Shown: one piece after another, positions 5,808 through 7,444 of the stretch
Numbering within the stretch: position 1 is the stretch's first letter
How the letters are laid out: each line of letters starts with the position of its first letter
NCBI GenBank assembly: GCA_938016505.1
Contig: CALLWN010000169.1
Location: 1 to 7,444, forward strand
DNA length: 7,444 bases
Reading direction: 5' to 3'
Origin: an uncultured Sphingomonadaceae bacterium
GTDB taxonomy: Bacteria > Pseudomonadota > Alphaproteobacteria > Sphingomonadales > Sphingomonadaceae
Translations under genes and position numbers: made by a program
Notes under the pieces: model-generated
Seen by the model: the letters and a program-made list of their open reading frames with translations, nothing else
What the model was told of the DNA's origin: nothing
Databases searched by the model: none

Positions 5808-6044
5808 ATGAAGACTCTTCTTGCCGCGGTTGCCGCGTTCGCGCTGGCGGGGCCTGCGCTCGCCCAGGCCCCTGCGGCCGCACCGGCCGAGCTTCCGGTC
5901 TGCTCGAAGGACGTGCGCGACCGATGCATCCAGGGTCCGGCGGCGGAGCGTCGCGCGGCCGACGAATTCAAGGGCGGCGGTCGTGACAACAGCGCGACGA
6001 TGACGGCGAAGCAGGCCGCAGCCGGGATGGCCAAGCCGCAGTAA
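5808..6044 (+). CDS. Small exported protein with two cysteines, function unknown
   Basis: This 78-residue protein starts with a clear Sec signal peptide: Lys at position 2, a hydrophobic Leu/Ala core, and an ALA-Q junction at about residues 17-20, so the mature chain is about 58-59 residues. The start ATG 5808 follows GGAGG (5794-5798) with 9-base spacing. The mature part begins with an Ala/Pro-rich linker, then LPVCSKDVRDRCIQG with Cys32 and Cys40. A charged stretch follows (ERRAADEFKGGGRDN), and the end is rich in Ala, Lys and Met. The two cysteines, eight positions apart, could form a disulfide in the periplasm. No lipobox is present at the signal cleavage site. I recall similar small proteins with a CS--V-D-C core in sphingomonads but cannot confirm this here. 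It has its own ribosome binding site, is not overlapped by a neighbour, and is probably real. No function can be assigned. Confidence 0.75.
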   Translation: MKTLLAAVAAFALAGPALAQAPAAAPAELPVCSKDVRDRCIQGPAAERRAADEFKGGGRDNSATMTAKQAAAGMAKPQ

Positions 6045-6069
6045 CGCACAGCAGGCGCGCCCGGGTCAC

Positions 6070-6102
6070 GCGCCGCGGGGTCGCGGCGCCTGGCCTCGGC
6101 CA
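6070..6102. terminator. Two adjacent GC hairpins between convergent genes, possible bidirectional terminator
   Basis: GCGCCGCG (6070-6077) pairs perfectly with CGCGGCGC (6082-6089) around the 4-base loop GGGT. Directly after it, TGGC (6091-6094) pairs with GCCA (6099-6102) around CTCG. Both lie in the 63-bp gap between the stop codons of the small secreted protein (+) and the EVE gene (-). There is no T-run on either strand, so classical intrinsic termination is not proven, but the position between convergent genes fits. Confidence 0.5.
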
Positions 6103-6107
6103 GACGG

Positions 6108-6530
6108 TCAGGCCTCGCGGGGCGCCCGGCCCGCCATGGCAAGGATCCGCTCCCATTCGGCGGGGCGGACCGGCACGACCGACAGCCGCGACTGGCGAAC
6201 GAGCTGGAACCCGGCCAGGTCTGGCTCCGCCTTCATCTCGGCGAGCGTGACGGCGCGCGGCAGCGGCTCGACGGGCGCGACCCGGACTGCGACCCAGCGC
6301 CCGCCGGGGTCGGTCGGGTCGGGGAAGGCGGTCTCGGTCACCCGGCAGATGCCGACTGCCGCCTTGCCGATGTTGGAGTGGTAGTAGAGGGCGTCATCGC
6401 CCACCTGCATGGCCTTCAGGTTCGCCGACGCCTGGGCGTTGCGCACGCCATCCCAGACGGTCTCGCCGTCGCGGACGAGATCGTCCCAGGAATAGACGTC
6501 GGGCTCGGACTTCAGCAGCCAGAAGGCCAT
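6108..6530 (-). CDS. EVE domain protein (THYN1-like)
   Basis: This 140-residue protein consists of a single EVE domain, the usual length for bacterial stand-alone members. The diagnostic blocks are present: FWLLKSEPDVYSWDDL (3-18), WDGVRNAQASANLKAM (26-41), VGDDALYYHS (43-52) and VGICRVT (59-65). Further on are WVAVRVAPVEPLP (79-91) and the LVRQSRLSVVPV end strand. The EVE fold is related to PUA and YTH domains, which bind modified bases in RNA or DNA. Human THYN1 binds modified cytosine in DNA. The target of this bacterial protein is unknown, but binding of a modified nucleobase is a reasonable expectation. The start ATG 6530 lies 4 bases after the stop of the molybdopterin-subunit gene and has no clear Shine-Dalgarno site, suggesting translational coupling to it. 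Confidence 0.93.
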   Translation of the reverse strand: MAFWLLKSEPDVYSWDDLVRDGETVWDGVRNAQASANLKAMQVGDDALYYHSNIGKAAVGICRVTETAFPDPTDPGGRWVAVRVAPVEPLPRAVTLAEMKAEPDLAGFQLVRQSRLSVVPVRPAEWERILAMAGRAPREA

Positions 6531-6534
6531 GCGG

Positions 6535-7444
6535 CTATTCGGCGGCCTGCTTCATCGCGAGCGCCTGTGCTGCCCGCCACAGCTTCTCGGGCGTGGCAGG
6601 CATTTCGAGCTGGGTGCCATCGAGCGCGTCGATGATGGCGTTCATGATGGCCGGCATGGCGCCGATGGTGCCGGCCTCGCCACAGCCCTTGGCGCCGAGC
6701 GGGTTGGTGGGCGACGGCGTGGGCAGCGTGTCGAAGCCGATCGCCGGCGGCATGTCGTCGGCGCGCGGCAGGCCATAGTCCATGAAGCTGCCGGTCAGGA
6801 GCTGGGCGGTTTCGTCGTAGACGACATTCTCGAGGAGCGCCTGGCCGAGCCCCTGCGCCACGCCGCCGTGGATCTGGCCCTGCAGCAGCAGCGGGTTGAT
6901 GATGGTGCCGAAGTCGTCGACCAGGCTGTAGCGGGTCACTTCGACGACACCGGTTTCCGGGTCGAGTTCCACTTCGGCGACATGGCAGCCGTTGGGGAAG
7001 GTGGGGCGCGGCACCTCGGGGTGGAAGCGCGACCGGCCGTCGAGTCCGCCGGGGTGCTTCGCTGCGAGCTCGGCGATCGAGAGGGTCGCGTTGGAGTTGC
7101 GCGCCCGGAACAGGCCGTCGGCATAGTCGACCTCGTCGCCGAGGTCGGCCTTCGCCAGCTCGATCCCGCGGGCGATGACGGCATCGGCTGCCTCGAGGCA
7201 GGCCGAGCCGCCCCACGCCATCGAGCGCGACCCGCCGGTGCCATGGCCCTGGTCGAGGCGCGCCGTGTCGCCCTGGACGATCCGCACCTGATCGAGGGGA
7301 ATCCCGAGCCGCTCCGCGGTCACCTGGGCGTAGACGGTCTCGTGGCCCTGGCCGTTCGACTGGGTGCCGACCGCGACTTCGACGATGCCGTCGGCACCGA
7401 CCCGCACATCGGCGAACTCCTCCGCCGAGCCGCCGCCGGCGATT
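6535..7444 (-). CDS. Xanthine dehydrogenase/CO dehydrogenase-type molybdopterin-binding subunit, C-terminal part (5' end outside window)
   Basis: The frame is open to the right edge and stops at TAG 6537-6535, leaving about 303 C-terminal residues of a subunit normally about 700-800 long. Clear molybdopterin-domain motifs are seen: GTQSNGQGHETVYAQ near the visible start, a cofactor-binding loop. GDTARLDQGHGTGGSRS follows, then VVEVTRYSLVDDFGTIINP and GQIHGGVAQGLGQALLE. LGAKGCGEAGTIGAMPAIMNA carries the catalytic Glu (codon at 6678-6676) that deprotonates the molybdenum-bound hydroxyl. These enzymes oxidise purines, aldehydes, N-heterocycles or CO with an Fe-S subunit and a FAD subunit, here unseen. 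The substrate-defining loop (AYXCSFR in true form I CO dehydrogenase) lies outside the window, so the substrate is open. GTG 7407 is an internal valine codon. The EVE gene follows 4 bases downstream. Confidence 0.93.
   Translation of the reverse strand, partial: IAGGGSAEEFADVRVGADGIVEVAVGTQSNGQGHETVYAQVTAERLGIPLDQVRIVQGDTARLDQGHGTGGSRSMAWGGSACLEAADAVIARGIELAKADLGDEVDYADGLFRARNSNATLSIAELAAKHPGGLDGRSRFHPEVPRPTFPNGCHVAEVELDPETGVVEVTRYSLVDDFGTIINPLLLQGQIHGGVAQGLGQALLENVVYDETAQLLTGSFMDYGLPRADDMPPAIGFDTLPTPSPTNPLGAKGCGEAGTIGAMPAIMNAIIDALDGTQLEMPATPEKLWRAAQALAMKQAAE

Noticed and set aside
6108..6530. EVE domain as part of a defence or modification-dependent restriction system.
   Set aside because: It is a stand-alone domain of normal length with no nuclease, helicase or methyltransferase gene beside it.
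1..7444. Mobile elements, CRISPR arrays, tRNA or rRNA genes, phage or toxin-antitoxin modules.
   Set aside because: No transposase, terminal repeats, spaced repeats or RNA-gene signatures were seen. Base composition and gene packing look even from end to end.

Overview
This very GC-rich window (roughly 70% G+C by eye) is densely packed bacterial chromosome. The gene content and protein style suggest an alphaproteobacterium, most likely Sphingomonadales: the aspartate-semialdehyde dehydrogenase N-terminus, the alpha/beta hydrolase directly behind asd, a stand-alone EVE-domain protein, and a small secreted protein with a CSKDVRDRC segment. That placement rests on remembered family resemblance, not on a search. 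No IS element, phage gene, tRNA, rRNA or CRISPR array is visible. Ten protein genes fill almost the whole window, and two are cut by its ends. No gene-free stretch exceeds about 125 bp.

Layout. (1) The 3' part of a DUF502 membrane-protein gene (+) converges on an HdeD/DUF308 six-helix membrane-protein gene (-). A short hairpin lies at the DUF502 stop codon. (2) HdeD is divergent from asd (+), with a 125-bp region between them. asd overlaps the next gene, an alpha/beta hydrolase, by one base (TGATG). (3) That hydrolase converges on, and overlaps by 14 bp, a Tat-type dienelactone-hydrolase-family gene (-). The latter lies 11 bp downstream of a glutathione S-transferase-like gene (-) with an extra C-terminal region. 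(4) 35 bp beyond the GST start, a DUF302 gene and a DUF454 membrane-protein gene (+, again overlapping as TGATG) run the other way. (5) A small exported two-cysteine protein (+) follows. It converges, across GC hairpins, on an EVE-domain gene (-) that sits 4 bp behind the C-terminal part of a xanthine dehydrogenase/CO dehydrogenase-type molybdopterin subunit (-), which runs off the right edge.

How the genes relate. Asd makes aspartate semialdehyde for lysine, threonine, methionine and diaminopimelate synthesis. Its partner hydrolase has a complete catalytic triad but no known substrate. The GST/dienelactone hydrolase pair looks like a small detoxification or catabolic operon with one cytosolic and one apparently exported member. 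DUF302/DUF454 pairs a small soluble protein with a small membrane protein. The other genes look like independent housekeeping or accessory functions.

I see no clear new multi-gene system. The observations most worth checking are a well-spaced promoter whose predicted start falls exactly on the GST ATG (a possible leaderless mRNA in a 35-bp divergent gap), the tight coupling of an uncharacterised hydrolase to asd, the extended GST, the EVE gene coupled to a molybdenum hydroxylase, and the small two-cysteine secreted protein.
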